This document shows, one piece after another, positions 7,968 through 16,843 of a stretch of 64,000 bases of DNA. The position numbers and the translations under genes were made by a program. Position 1 is the first letter of the stretch; each line of letters starts with the position of its first letter. The DNA is taken from assembly GCA_943787185.1 (NCBI GenBank), contig CALSLL010000006.1:1-64000 (forward strand), written 5' to 3'. The notes under the pieces are model-generated. The model had not been told where the DNA came from, did not search any database, and saw only the letters and a list, made by a program, of their open reading frames with translations. Source of the stretch: UBA10349 sp003485905 (GTDB lineage Bacteria; Pseudomonadota; Gammaproteobacteria; Arenicellales; Arenicellaceae).

Positions 7968-10214
7968 TTAAAAACGGAAGGTATGGCCTACCTTCATGGT
8001 CGCTGACTGGCCAAGCTGATCGAAGCTGCTGTTGCGCTCGATGCTTTCACGCCAACCGCCGTTATAAATGACGTAAAACTCTGAACCCGCCCTTGGGATC
8101 CATTGCAAACGGCTGTTGACGCTAAGTAACTCGGACTGATTGTCGTATTGAACAGTAGATATCCAGGCCCATTCGGGGGTAAAGGCAATATTGGTGCGCA
8201 GCCGCACCAGGTGCGTATTAAAGTTGCCTTGTGGCAGATCGATGTCATTAAATTCGTACTCCAGCACGCCGGTAAAGCGTGGACTTGGGCGCCAATCCAA
8301 TTTTAATTCTACCGTCTTACGATTTCCGCCGTAAAACTCGCCATCTTGAAGACCTAGCATGACCAGTAGCCGCCGCTGTCCGCCTGATTCCAGTTCTATT
8401 CCATAACGCTGAAACGAGTAGTCACCCACCGGAATAGTGACTCCATCGGCGATCTCAAATGGTTCGATCAGAACCTCACGAATATCATTAAACAGTAGAA
8501 CTGCCTGGTCACCCTTTTGATTTTCTACTTGGGCAAACTCCAACTCAAACTCTTCAGTCTGGAGGTTACCATCAGTACCTGAAATGGTCGTGAACTCTAG
8601 ATTATTTGCCACAGAGCGTAATAAAGTCCCCTGAGAAAAACGGTAGGTGTGCCCTAGTTCGGCTTGGGCTTGCTTAATACCAACCCGGTTTGCAAACCCC
8701 AGGGCTGGAAAGTAATTTTTGCCCAATTGTCGGTATTCCAAACCACCGCTAAACCCATCAGTGTTTGGCGATGAAATGTTTGCTCCAAATGCCTCATCAT
8801 CGCCCTCCAAACCATCAGTATCAGATTTTTGATACCAGGCCTGCCCTTGAATGGTAATACCGTCAAACGAGAGGTTGTTCAGGTAATTAAAATCTAAACC
8901 GACCAACGTATTACTGTCGTCGGCTGTCGGGTTGCCGTGGGTCACAATGGCACCAATCGTGGATTGCTCAAAGACATTTGCCGAGGCACGCCCGACGAAC
9001 AAATCGCTGTCACTGATTACCCGTGAGCCTTGGGGTAAATCACCCAATATATCGGCATTGCCAGCCTGCTTTACTGCCAGTGCGCCGACATTCCATCGCC
9101 CTATTCGGCCGGTAAGCTTACCACCGGCATCCAAATTCAGGTTCTGCCCACCAGGGCCGATACCTATTCTGCGTGAGAAAAATGGCTTGCCATTGCGGTT
9201 TAATCCACCGAATTCAAAAATATCAGCCTCTTGCAGGAAGAACCTGCGTTGCTCCGGAAAGAACAAATCAAACCGGGTTAGCTGTACCTGTCGGTTATCG
9301 ACATCGGTAGCGGAGAAGTCGGTATTAAATGTCGCCGCGCCCGTCAGGTTGGGATTGAACTTATAAAATAGATTCAACGACGGTTCGAACTCAGTCTGAG
9401 TAGTTTCAGGGTCGTAGCTTCGGCGATTGGTCACGTTTATTGCGGGGATGATATCCAGACCAATGCCCTGCTTCATACCTTGCATGCCCACGGCCGTGCC
9501 AAAGTTGCTTGGGTTGGTATTACGGTTAAACGAGGTCCAACCGATATCTTCAGTGTTGCTCTCTACTCCGCGCTGAAACGAGATTCCCCAGCTGCTGGCA
9601 TTGGGGTCAAATGATAACGTCTCGTAAGGTATCGCCATTTCGGCAAACCAGCCCTCTTCATTGCGCTGGGCACCGGAGAACCAAATACCGGTCCAATCCC
9701 GGTTTAGTCCGTCGACACCTTCAAATATTGCCTCAGCGCGCATCCCATGGGGGTTAATCTCAAAGGTATAACCGTTACGACCGTCATTAAAGGGATTGAG
9801 ATACAACCGAAACTTATCGTCGTAACGGAAGTTACCGCCCTGAATCATTGTATAGGCCATAATATCGTCGGGATTCTTATAAATCATCCGAGCGCCTACA
9901 TAAATGGCATTCTCGCCGTAGAGTACGTAAACGATAGTTTCTTCAGAAGGTTCGGTGTACTCGAACGGCGCTACCTGATGAAAGTCGTCGACTACCGCTC
10001 CTGTATACCAAACATCGTCCATGATGCCGTCGATAATCGGCGGGGTATCGGTCTTAACCATTTGGATGACCTTATCCCGGCCAGAGCGATCGTTAATCTC
10101 GAGCACCTCTTGAGCAAGGGACGGTGTAACCAGCAGAAAGGTGCTTGCAAGGGCAAGAACAAGCGCTGCGGCGCGCTGAGTGTTTTGTCTGTTCAAATAA
10201 AACAAATTCGACAT
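7968..10214 (-). CDS. DUF5916 outer-membrane protein with CBM9-like domain
   Basis: The start is placed at the ATG at 10214 (MSNLFYLNRQ...), which puts a signal peptide ending in SLAQ directly at the N-terminus; the frame stays open another 40 codons. After it comes a CBM9-like beta-sandwich (about residues 45-220; the IIDGIMDDVWY and INPHGMRAEAIF stretches are typical). The long C-terminal DUF5916 region has a beta-barrel-like aromatic pattern and ends in HTFRF, as outer-membrane barrels do. At about 748 aa it has normal family length. The substrate is unknown; relatives are often near proteases or catabolic hydrolases. It forms a probable operon with the DUF6152 gene downstream. Confidence 0.87.
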   Translation of the reverse strand: MSNLFYLNRQNTQRAAALVLALASTFLLVTPSLAQEVLEINDRSGRDKVIQMVKTDTPPIIDGIMDDVWYTGAVVDDFHQVAPFEYTEPSEETIVYVLYGENAIYVGARMIYKNPDDIMAYTMIQGGNFRYDDKFRLYLNPFNDGRNGYTFEINPHGMRAEAIFEGVDGLNRDWTGIWFSGAQRNEEGWFAEMAIPYETLSFDPNASSWGISFQRGVESNTEDIGWTSFNRNTNPSNFGTAVGMQGMKQGIGLDIIPAINVTNRRSYDPETTQTEFEPSLNLFYKFNPNLTGAATFNTDFSATDVDNRQVQLTRFDLFFPEQRRFFLQEADIFEFGGLNRNGKPFFSRRIGIGPGGQNLNLDAGGKLTGRIGRWNVGALAVKQAGNADILGDLPQGSRVISDSDLFVGRASANVFEQSTIGAIVTHGNPTADDSNTLVGLDFNYLNNLSFDGITIQGQAWYQKSDTDGLEGDDEAFGANISSPNTDGFSGGLEYRQLGKNYFPALGFANRVGIKQAQAELGHTYRFSQGTLLRSVANNLEFTTISGTDGNLQTEEFELEFAQVENQKGDQAVLLFNDIREVLIEPFEIADGVTIPVGDYSFQRYGIELESGGQRRLLVMLGLQDGEFYGGNRKTVELKLDWRPSPRFTGVLEYEFNDIDLPQGNFNTHLVRLRTNIAFTPEWAWISTVQYDNQSELLSVNSRLQWIPRAGSEFYVIYNGGWRESIERNSSFDQLGQSATMKVGHTFRF

Positions 10215-10546
10215 GATTTTAAATGGACTGAGCCTATTTTGGTTAAAGCTACGGCAAATGATCAGAAACATAAATGACCTGGCCATAATGAGTTTAGTAA
10301 AGTAGATAAGAGCAGGCGAATACGTCCTTTTCAATTAAGAAGCATCGATTAAAATGCAGTGTATAAATTCAGGCTGATTATGAAGGGCTTTATAACTAAA
10401 ACTGTAACAATGGTTATCTGTTTCGTTTCAAATATTGTCCTTTTTTAACACCCCTTCAATTTGAATTAAGGCATCTATCTCGACTATGCCTTAATCAGTA
10501 GTGGCCCCTTTTTTCATCAGGTGACGATGGTACTATCTGATCTATT
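10215..10546. other. Intergenic region between divergent genes
   Basis: 332 bases between the DUF5916 gene (minus) and the TPR lipoprotein gene (plus). It is AT-rich with T-runs and must hold the promoters of both genes. I see no reading frame, clear operator or structured RNA. Confidence 0.4.
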
Positions 10547-11809
10547 ATGACGTTGAATACTTTGAACAAGCCTAATTTTGACGCAAAGACTTCTTTTGAG
10601 GCTCTAGCGTTGTTGGCCAAAAGCAAGTTGCGAGCGACATACACGCTGATACTTTGTGTGTGCTTGCTATCCGCATGCACACAGCAAGCGGTGGTCGTGG
10701 TTGAAGCAGAGCCACCGCAACCTAAAATTTCATACCCTAAGTTGGATGTGCTTGGCGCATCGCCCAAGATGCTAGAGCCAGAGCAGTTGTTTGTACTTAC
10801 AGCTCAGCAAGAGACCGATTTTTTAGCTTATTTTAATGATCCAGTTTTTGAAGAAGTCTTACCTAATTCGCGTGTAGCAGCATACCTGCAGCATTCCACG
10901 TTTGATTTTAGTTATATGCCAGCAACACTGGTTGCCAGTGAATCGCTTGATTTAGGCGAAGGCAATTGCATGTCTCTGGCGATATTAACCACTGCGTTAG
11001 CCCAGGCTGCAGGCGTAAAGATCAATTATCAGTTAATAGACTCGTCGCCTGTTTTTGAGCAAAAAGACGACGTTATCGTGAAAGGGGTACATGTTCGGAC
11101 CAAGTTAATGCGGCCCTACCAGCCAAATGCCATTCCGACAATAGGATTGACGGGCACTATCGTGGATTATTTCCCATCTGGAATAAATCGGTTTTTAGGG
11201 AACATTAGCGAGGCGGAATTTATATCGATGTACTACCTGAATATAGCGACCGATTATATTCAGGAGCAAGACTATAAAAACGCCTATTGGTACACCCTAA
11301 GAGCTCTGGACTTCGCCCCTAAATATGCCGCGGGGATCAACTCAATGGCGCTGGTTTATAAACGTGTTGGCGAGCAGGTAAAGGCCGAGGAAATATATCG
11401 TTATGGCTTAGAGGTCACAAATGACAAGCTGGGTTTACTCAAGAATTACCAGATTTTACCCAGCCAGCAAGGGCGCACCGAAGAAGCAGCCGACATTCAA
11501 AAAGAGATCGACAAGTATGTAGATTTGAGCCCGTACCCATGGATAAACATCGCAGATGGTGCTTTAGAAATGGGAGAGTATCCGGAGGCGATAAAATACT
11601 ATAAAAAGTCGATTGAATTGGCACCGTACCTGCAATATGGCTACTTAGGTTTGGCCAAGGTGTATAACTACCAAGGAGATTTGGTAAAGGCAAAAAGCAT
11701 GCTCGAAAAGGCGATGGAGAATAATACTGCCGCCGAGATCAACCACCTTTATCACGAGAAGCTATCCATGTTAGAAGCTAAGCTAGCAGACGCTAAATCA
11801 ATCAACTAA
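10547..11809 (+). CDS. TPR lipoprotein with transglutaminase-like domain
   Basis: A lipobox (LLSAC, Cys about residue 44) follows a hydrophobic helix preceded by an unusually long 30-residue N-region, so the true start may be an internal TTG near 10610. Residues about 75-225 resemble a transglutaminase-like fold: GNCMSLAIL places the nucleophile Cys, and VRTKL and VDYFPSG follow. The C-terminal half (about 230-400) carries tetratricopeptide repeats (AYWYTLRALDFAP, EAIKYYKKSIELAP). Such proteins are membrane-anchored and probably handle peptide or peptidoglycan substrates, but the role is not established. The divergent neighbour is DUF5916. An AEC transporter starts 62 bases downstream and may be cotranscribed. 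Confidence 0.78.
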   Translation: MTLNTLNKPNFDAKTSFEALALLAKSKLRATYTLILCVCLLSACTQQAVVVVEAEPPQPKISYPKLDVLGASPKMLEPEQLFVLTAQQETDFLAYFNDPVFEEVLPNSRVAAYLQHSTFDFSYMPATLVASESLDLGEGNCMSLAILTTALAQAAGVKINYQLIDSSPVFEQKDDVIVKGVHVRTKLMRPYQPNAIPTIGLTGTIVDYFPSGINRFLGNISEAEFISMYYLNIATDYIQEQDYKNAYWYTLRALDFAPKYAAGINSMALVYKRVGEQVKAEEIYRYGLEVTNDKLGLLKNYQILPSQQGRTEEAADIQKEIDKYVDLSPYPWINIADGALEMGEYPEAIKYYKKSIELAPYLQYGYLGLAKVYNYQGDLVKAKSMLEKAMENNTAAEINHLYHEKLSMLEAKLADAKSIN

Positions 11810-11871
11810 TCAACTAGCTGCTGACCAAGTCCGTTCGCTCTGTAGGCGCTAAACCCTAAATACAGCAAAAT

Positions 11872-12828
11872 ATGTTCAGTGATTTTATTAGCCTGCTAGG
11901 TTTTGCGTTTGGCGTGACCGGCCCAATTTTTGCGCTGGTATTTTTAGGCCTGTCGCTTAAAAGATTCCAGGTGATTGATGAAGCCTTCACCCTGGCCGCT
12001 TCGCGACTGGTATATATGATCGCCATGCCCACCATGCTGTTTATGAGCATGATCAACACTGATCTTCGCTCTGTGGTTGACGGGCCATATCTGGTATTTG
12101 CGGTGTGCGTCAGTTTAGTTGTTTTTGCTGCCGCTTCTCTCCTGTGCCCGCTATTGGTTAAGGAGCCGCAGGACCGAGGCGTATTTATTCAAGGTACATT
12201 CCGCAGCAACCTTGCCATTGTGGGGTTGGCCTTTTGCTTTAATGCCTACGGAGAACCCGGCCTCGCTAAAGCGTCTATACTGATGTCGGTATTGACCATT
12301 TTGTACAACCTATTGAGCGTGTACACCCTTAGTGCAAATCTCAGCTCAGAGCGCGTCAAAATATCCAACGTACTCATTGGCATTCTGAAAAACCCGCTAA
12401 TAGGGTCGCTGGTTATCGGCATTTTATTTAATCTGTTATCGATACCCATTCCTGACGTGGTTAGAACATCTGGAGAGTACGTGGCGCGTATGACATTGCC
12501 ATTGGCCTTGATTAGCATCGGGTCAGCACTGTCGATAAGTGAACTTAAAAATTCTAGCTCGGTGTCGTTAATGGCGGTGTTCGCAAAACTGATCGTAGTT
12601 CCAGCAACCCTTACCTATTCTGCCTACCTGTGGGGGATTCAGGGAATGGATTTAGGGATCTTGTTCTTGATGGTGGGCTCACCCACCGCAGCGGCCAGCT
12701 ATATCATGGTGCAAAACATGGGCGGCAATGCAAAGCTCGCGGCCAGCATTGTTGTCGTTAGCACCATTGCTTCCGTGATCACGGTTAGCTTTGGTTTGGC
12801 GGTGTTAAAACAGATGGGCATTATTTAG
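11872..12828 (+). CDS. AEC-family transporter (auxin efflux carrier type)
   Basis: 318 residues with about ten hydrophobic segments arranged as two five-helix halves, as in the AEC/MdcF family of inner-membrane permeases for organic acids. The characteristic F.qgtfRsNlai.Gl.f run is visible near residues 104-124, and the C-terminal GSPTAAASYIMVQNMGGN motif is clear. Malonate, malate or similar anions are usual substrates; this one is not assigned. It follows the TPR lipoprotein gene closely and ends just before a hairpin shared with the convergent P460 genes. Confidence 0.88.
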   Translation: MFSDFISLLGFAFGVTGPIFALVFLGLSLKRFQVIDEAFTLAASRLVYMIAMPTMLFMSMINTDLRSVVDGPYLVFAVCVSLVVFAAASLLCPLLVKEPQDRGVFIQGTFRSNLAIVGLAFCFNAYGEPGLAKASILMSVLTILYNLLSVYTLSANLSSERVKISNVLIGILKNPLIGSLVIGILFNLLSIPIPDVVRTSGEYVARMTLPLALISIGSALSISELKNSSSVSLMAVFAKLIVVPATLTYSAYLWGIQGMDLGILFLMVGSPTAAASYIMVQNMGGNAKLAASIVVVSTIASVITVSFGLAVLKQMGII

Positions 12829-12863
12829 ATCGTCATTGACCTAAATAATGCCGGTATATCTTT

Positions 12864-12888
12864 GGCTAGTTAGAACTAACTATTAGCC
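12864..12888. terminator. Hairpin between convergent genes
   Basis: The inverted repeat ggctagtta/taac..tagcc forms a stem with a GAAC loop and a three-base bulge. It sits between the AEC transporter (plus) and the P460 pair (minus), the position of a bidirectional terminator. There is no clear T-tract. Confidence 0.4.
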
Positions 12889-12908
12889 CCATTCCACACT
12901 ATTCCACC

Positions 12909-13463
12909 CTATTCGCCTAAAATTGGGTACGCCTCTGTGTAGATCCAGTCGTTATCTTTGGCTGGAATATGACAACCCATGCAATCGGCTTTGTAATCGG
13001 TGGCAACATTGGCAGCCGGATTATCGGGTTTAAACAACGCCCAACCCCAACCGTCGCCCCATAACGGGTTCTCGGTAAACCGATTTTGGCTATCTTTGAC
13101 CATCACAAACCACTGTTTAAGCTCTGCTGTAGCATGCTGAACGCCTGCGCCCGTGGTGTAATCACCAGCTTCAGATGCGCGTAACTCTTTTACCAGCACT
13201 GCACCATCCGGAAATGTACCCGTATCGCGATAAGCATCTACCGTTGTTTTTTGCGTGTACACATCATGAAACCCACTCGCACCACCTGCTGGGGCAAACC
13301 ATGACCCCAAGTGGACCATGGAAGTACGGAAGCCTTCAGGAAAACTGATGTTGCCGTCGGCGTCTACGTTATCCGCCAGTGTCTCTTGCGACACCGCCGG
13401 TAACGAAATACCAAAAACAGACAACGCGAACAAAAGTACTACTCTATTTAGTTTTATAGTCAT
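12909..13463 (-). CDS. Cytochrome P460 family protein (second of tandem pair)
   Basis: 184 residues, exported (signal peptide about 1-25, ending VSQE). The single c-type haem site CMGCH lies close to the C-terminus (about residues 161-165), as in cytochrome P460 and cytochrome c'-beta. The body shows the typical beta-rich segments (FRTSMVHLGSW, GTFPDGAVLVKELR). Family members oxidise hydroxylamine or bind NO; the reaction here is not known. Its ATG shares one base with the TAA stop of the upstream P460 gene, so the two are translationally coupled. A divergent AraC regulator lies upstream of the pair. Confidence 0.87.
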   Translation of the reverse strand: MTIKLNRVVLLFALSVFGISLPAVSQETLADNVDADGNISFPEGFRTSMVHLGSWFAPAGGASGFHDVYTQKTTVDAYRDTGTFPDGAVLVKELRASEAGDYTTGAGVQHATAELKQWFVMVKDSQNRFTENPLWGDGWGWALFKPDNPAANVATDYKADCMGCHIPAKDNDWIYTEAYPILGE

Positions 13464-14095
13464 TATTGGGCTCCTGTTGGCTCTACGTATTGATTGTCTA
13501 GGTCAGACATATGACCGCCCGTTGCTTGTTCACCGGTTGCTTTGCCTGTACCAAGCACTGGGTAGTATTGAGTGAAGACAAAATCATCCTCGGCGGCGCT
13601 TTGATGACACGCGTTGCATGAGGCAGCCGGAAAAGCGGTAGCGGTCTCAGTGAGTGTTTTATGGTCTGCACCAGAAAAACTGAAGTACGCCCAGTTGCCG
13701 GGCTCATCAGGAAAATCAGTTGAGCTTTTTATGGTGGCTTCCAGGCCAATATATTCACCCTGAAAATAACCTTGCCCGCTGACTGCGGCTTTAGACCCTA
13801 CGCTTACCAGTTCTTTAACCAGTATAGTCCCGTCGCGGAACGTTCCGGATTCTTTCCATTGTGCCCAACTTACCGGGTCAATATATACATTGTGATGCTC
13901 TGGAAAGGCCGCCTTGCCGTTGTTCATATCGTTTGGCGTTACCGGCGTACCGACATATACCCACTCGCGATACCCGGTTGGGCGTTCCAGTTGGCCGTTT
14001 TCAAACGAATAAGCCTCCTGCGCCTGGGTAACGGTAGTCATAAACATAGGCGCTGCAATAGCCGCCGCTGTTAGAAGTATTTTGTTAATTTTCAT
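13463..14095 (-). CDS. Cytochrome P460 family protein (first of tandem pair)
   Basis: 210 residues with a signal peptide (about 1-25, cleaved near TQAQEA). The haem c site CNACH is at about residues 160-164, followed by the FVFTQYYPVLG segment and a polar C-terminal tail absent from the neighbour. GTFRDGTILVKELV is the paralogous counterpart of the neighbour's segment, so the pair arose by duplication. It should be periplasmic and active on small nitrogen compounds or as an electron carrier, by family analogy. Upstream there is an ATGAGAATCAT word at 14119-14129, also present before the MBL gene at 17905. Confidence 0.87.
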   Translation of the reverse strand: MKINKILLTAAAIAAPMFMTTVTQAQEAYSFENGQLERPTGYREWVYVGTPVTPNDMNNGKAAFPEHHNVYIDPVSWAQWKESGTFRDGTILVKELVSVGSKAAVSGQGYFQGEYIGLEATIKSSTDFPDEPGNWAYFSFSGADHKTLTETATAFPAASCNACHQSAAEDDFVFTQYYPVLGTGKATGEQATGGHMSDLDNQYVEPTGAQ

Positions 14096-14176
14096 AGTGA
14101 ATCCTACCTTTTGTTTGTATGAGAATCATTTGAGCGCGTACTATATAGGCACAAGCGTTACATTTAGGTATCTCAA

Positions 14177-15139
14177 ATGTTCAAAGATGTGTCTCAACAG
14201 CCCAAAAGTTCGGCTGCGAATTTCAGCGTACTCGATGATGTTATTGATACGTTGCGATTTCGGGGCAGTATCTTTTTTCATTCTGATCTTGCGGCCCCTT
14301 GGGGGATGTCACTTTCCTCTATTTCGACACCACGATTTCATATTGCACTAGAAGGTGGTTTTTATATTGGCACGGGTGAGGAGCCCGTTGCGGTTAAGCC
14401 CATGGAGATTATTATGCTGCCGGATGGCGGCATGCATTGGATAGCCGACGAGGCTAATCGTGATTTAGTGCCTAGCGAGAGTGCGGGCGAAGCCTGTGAC
14501 TTAGGTACCCCGTTATTCCAACAGGGTGATATAACCAACCGACTAATGTGTGGCGTTGTTGAATATAACGCGGCTATTGCGCACCCGATTGTCAGCGCGT
14601 TACCGGCTATATTTCACCTTTCAAACATCGAGCACGGCGACAGCATATGGACCACGGTTATGCAGATAGACGCTGAAATACAGCGTCTTGGGAGTCGATC
14701 AAACCCAATCGTGGATCGCCTGACAGAAGTGCTATTTATTCAGTTACTGCACAAATATTTTAGGGAGAACGAACATTTAACCGGCTTTTTAGCCGCATTA
14801 CAGGAACCGCGATTAGAGAAAGTACTGAAGCTCATTCATAGCAACCCGGAAACTCAATGGACTTTGGATAGCTTCAGCCACGAGGTTGGAATGTCACGTT
14901 CAACGCTGCAACGTAAGTTCAAAGCCGGTCTCGGGGTTTCCCCTATGACTTACCTGAACCGATGGCGCATGGCGAAGGCCTACCAAATGTTGACTTATTC
15001 AAGCCTATCGCTGCATGGAGTCGCTGATGCGATTGGGTTTTCTGATGCACGAACCTTTCGGGCGGCGTTTCTCAGACATTACGGGTATACGCCCAGTGCG
15101 CTGCGAAAAAGAACTGACGGTACAATTAATCCACGATAA
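14177..15139 (+). CDS. AraC-family transcriptional regulator with cupin N-terminal domain
   Basis: 320 residues. The N-terminal half is an AraC-binding/cupin-type sensing domain (about 20-200), with the SSISTPRFHIALEGGFYI and PGGMHWI-like strands of the Cupin_6 group. The C-terminal half has two helix-turn-helix motifs (SFSHEVGMSRSTLQRKFK and GVADAIGFSDARTFRAAFLRHYG). It is transcribed divergently from the tandem P460 genes across an 81-base gap, so it most likely controls them. The inducer is unknown. Confidence 0.9.
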   Translation: MFKDVSQQPKSSAANFSVLDDVIDTLRFRGSIFFHSDLAAPWGMSLSSISTPRFHIALEGGFYIGTGEEPVAVKPMEIIMLPDGGMHWIADEANRDLVPSESAGEACDLGTPLFQQGDITNRLMCGVVEYNAAIAHPIVSALPAIFHLSNIEHGDSIWTTVMQIDAEIQRLGSRSNPIVDRLTEVLFIQLLHKYFRENEHLTGFLAALQEPRLEKVLKLIHSNPETQWTLDSFSHEVGMSRSTLQRKFKAGLGVSPMTYLNRWRMAKAYQMLTYSSLSLHGVADAIGFSDARTFRAAFLRHYGYTPSALRKRTDGTINPR

Positions 15140-15178
15140 AACCGAATGGTCGCATTTCAACGACCACTCGGAGCCGTT

Positions 15179-15947
15179 CTAGTTTCTACCAGCTAATACT
15201 CCACCATCAACATCCCAGTTCGCGCCTGTAACCCAGCTTGATTCATCGCTAAGCAAAAAGTTAATCACATGGGCAACATCCTCCGGAACCCCAATTCGAC
15301 CGATAGGATGAAACGCATCAAAAGTTGCCAGCGTTTGGTCTAACTCACTTGGACTAATAAAAGCCTCATATATTGGCGTTTTCACAACCGCAGGCGAAAC
15401 TGCGTTTACCCGAATATTATTCTCTGCCAATTCCATCGCCATATGTTGTGTAAGCGCATGCAACCCAGCCTTTGCCATGGAGTACGCGGAAGACGGCGTG
15501 GCCTTAACCGCCTGTTTTCCCCCACATCGAGCCGATATGCACGATCGAACCACCACCATTTGCAACCATGTTCTTCGCCACCGCTTGAGAGATGAAGAAC
15601 GCGGCTCGATTCAAATCCAGATAGGTGTCGTAGTCTTTTAGGTCGTGCTCCAAAAATGGTGTCGGATTAAAGGAACCCGCAGCATTTACCAGATACTTAA
15701 TGTGTCGATCGTTGTTGGCCGCAAATTCTACAATTCGATCTACGTCCTCGGTCTCGTATAGGTTCGCTTGCAAGGTTTCAAGCTGCCCAATACCAGAAAG
15801 TTCATGTTTGGCGGCTTCAAGCTTGGCGCGAGATTTTCCGATAATTACCGTATCTATATCGCGCTCTAACAAGCGCTTTGCGGTCGCCAAGCCCATTCCG
15901 CTGGAGCCGCCCACGATCACGGCACAGGGTTGATTAGCATTTTCCAT
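15179..15947 (-). pseudogene. SDR-family oxidoreductase, frameshifted
   Basis: NAD(P)-dependent short-chain dehydrogenase. The start ATG at 15947 has a good upstream GGAGA. The N-terminal part has the cofactor loop GGSSGMGLA and the NAAG motif. Reading then leaves frame at a run of five G (minus strand, near 15522-15526), ending WGKTGG-stop. The other frame resumes exactly with WGKQAVKATPSSAYSMAKAG, including the catalytic YxxxK, and ends with the WDVDGG motif usual for SDRs. One extra G accounts for everything. It is either a real inactivating mutation or a sequencing error. It is divergent from an HxlR-type regulator at 16053, a common pairing for redox enzymes. Confidence 0.88.
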
Positions 15948-16052
15948 CAATTTATCTCCACAGGTTTTTACTAAGTTGTGGGCGCAGCTTATGTAAGAAT
16001 GTAGCTTGTTGGAAAGTAAGCACAAATTGGTAAGGTAGGTACTTTATGGTCT

Positions 16053-16400
16053 ATGTTGATGAAATCTGAGGGAAAAGTATTTTCAAGAAAGTCGACGCCT
16101 GAAAGCAGCGCACGCATGGTCGAAACTATTTACGGCTGCAAATGGTCGCTCACCGTCTACCAGTTGCTCGAAAGTGGTATTAATCGGCCAGGTGAAATGG
16201 TGCGTAGTGTTGATGGCCTAACCACCAAAGTACTAAATGACTGCCTACGGAGAAATATTAAGTTTGGGATTCTAGAACGTATTTCATACAACGAGGTCCC
16301 ACCTCGCGTTGAATACAAGGTCACTCAATTTGGCATCAAATTCATCCGCATTCTTGATGAACTTGAAAATCTTCAATCTGAAATTGAAGATGGAGCCTAA
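16053..16400 (+). CDS. HxlR-family transcriptional regulator
   Basis: 115 residues with the HxlR-type winged helix: GCKWSLTVYQLLESG, LTTKVLNDCLRRN and VEYKVTQFG are the family landmarks. Such regulators sense electrophiles or redox changes, often through a Cys; here a Cys lies in GCKWS and another in NDCLRR. It is divergent from the SDR gene with about 105 bases between, so it probably regulates that gene. ATG 16053 is the first start; an ATG two codons later is possible. The GFA gene follows on the same strand. Confidence 0.88.
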   Translation: MLMKSEGKVFSRKSTPESSARMVETIYGCKWSLTVYQLLESGINRPGEMVRSVDGLTTKVLNDCLRRNIKFGILERISYNEVPPRVEYKVTQFGIKFIRILDELENLQSEIEDGA

Positions 16401-16434
16401 GGTACTCTTGAATTCTAAGGGACTAGGAAATTCT

Positions 16435-16800
16435 ATGTCTAAACAACCACCAATGAAAACCTACCAAGGAAGCTGCCATTGCCAAGCAGTACAATTTGAA
16501 GTGGATACGGATTCCGCAGAGCTGACAACGTGTAACTGCTCAATTTGCAGCAGAAAGAACGCGCTAATGGTCAAAGTTCACGAAAGCTCATTTCGCATGC
16601 TGCGCGGAGAAGAATCTTTAACAACCTATCAATTTCACACCCACACGGCCGAACACTACTCTTGTAAAGTTTGCGGCATATATCCGTTTCATCGAAAACG
16701 AGTAACGCCCGATTATATTGGAGTGAATGTGTATTGCCTGGAAGGCTTTGACCCAACGGAAATACCGATACGGGCGACAGATGGCGTAGGAATGGAATAG
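16435..16800 (+). CDS. GFA family (glutathione-dependent formaldehyde-activating-like) protein
   Basis: 121 residues from the ATG at 16435; the frame is open upstream, but that part overlaps the regulator gene and does not match the family. It has the CENP-V/GFA zinc pattern: GSCHCQAVQFE, then TCNCSICSRKN, then CKVCGIYPFHRK. Those seven Cys bind two zinc ions in the fold. The biochemical role of most members is unknown, and formaldehyde adduct formation is documented for only a few. It lies 34 bases after the HxlR gene and may form an operon with it. Confidence 0.88.
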   Translation: MSKQPPMKTYQGSCHCQAVQFEVDTDSAELTTCNCSICSRKNALMVKVHESSFRMLRGEESLTTYQFHTHTAEHYSCKVCGIYPFHRKRVTPDYIGVNVYCLEGFDPTEIPIRATDGVGME

Positions 16801-16843
16801 TGCGCCCAGGTGGGTTCTAGGCGCTCTAATTCAGCCCTCTAGT

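Noticed and set aside
9747..10277. 176-codon plus-strand frame inside the DUF5916 gene
   Set aside because: It lies antisense within a gene with clear domains and has no family resemblance, so it is a shadow frame.
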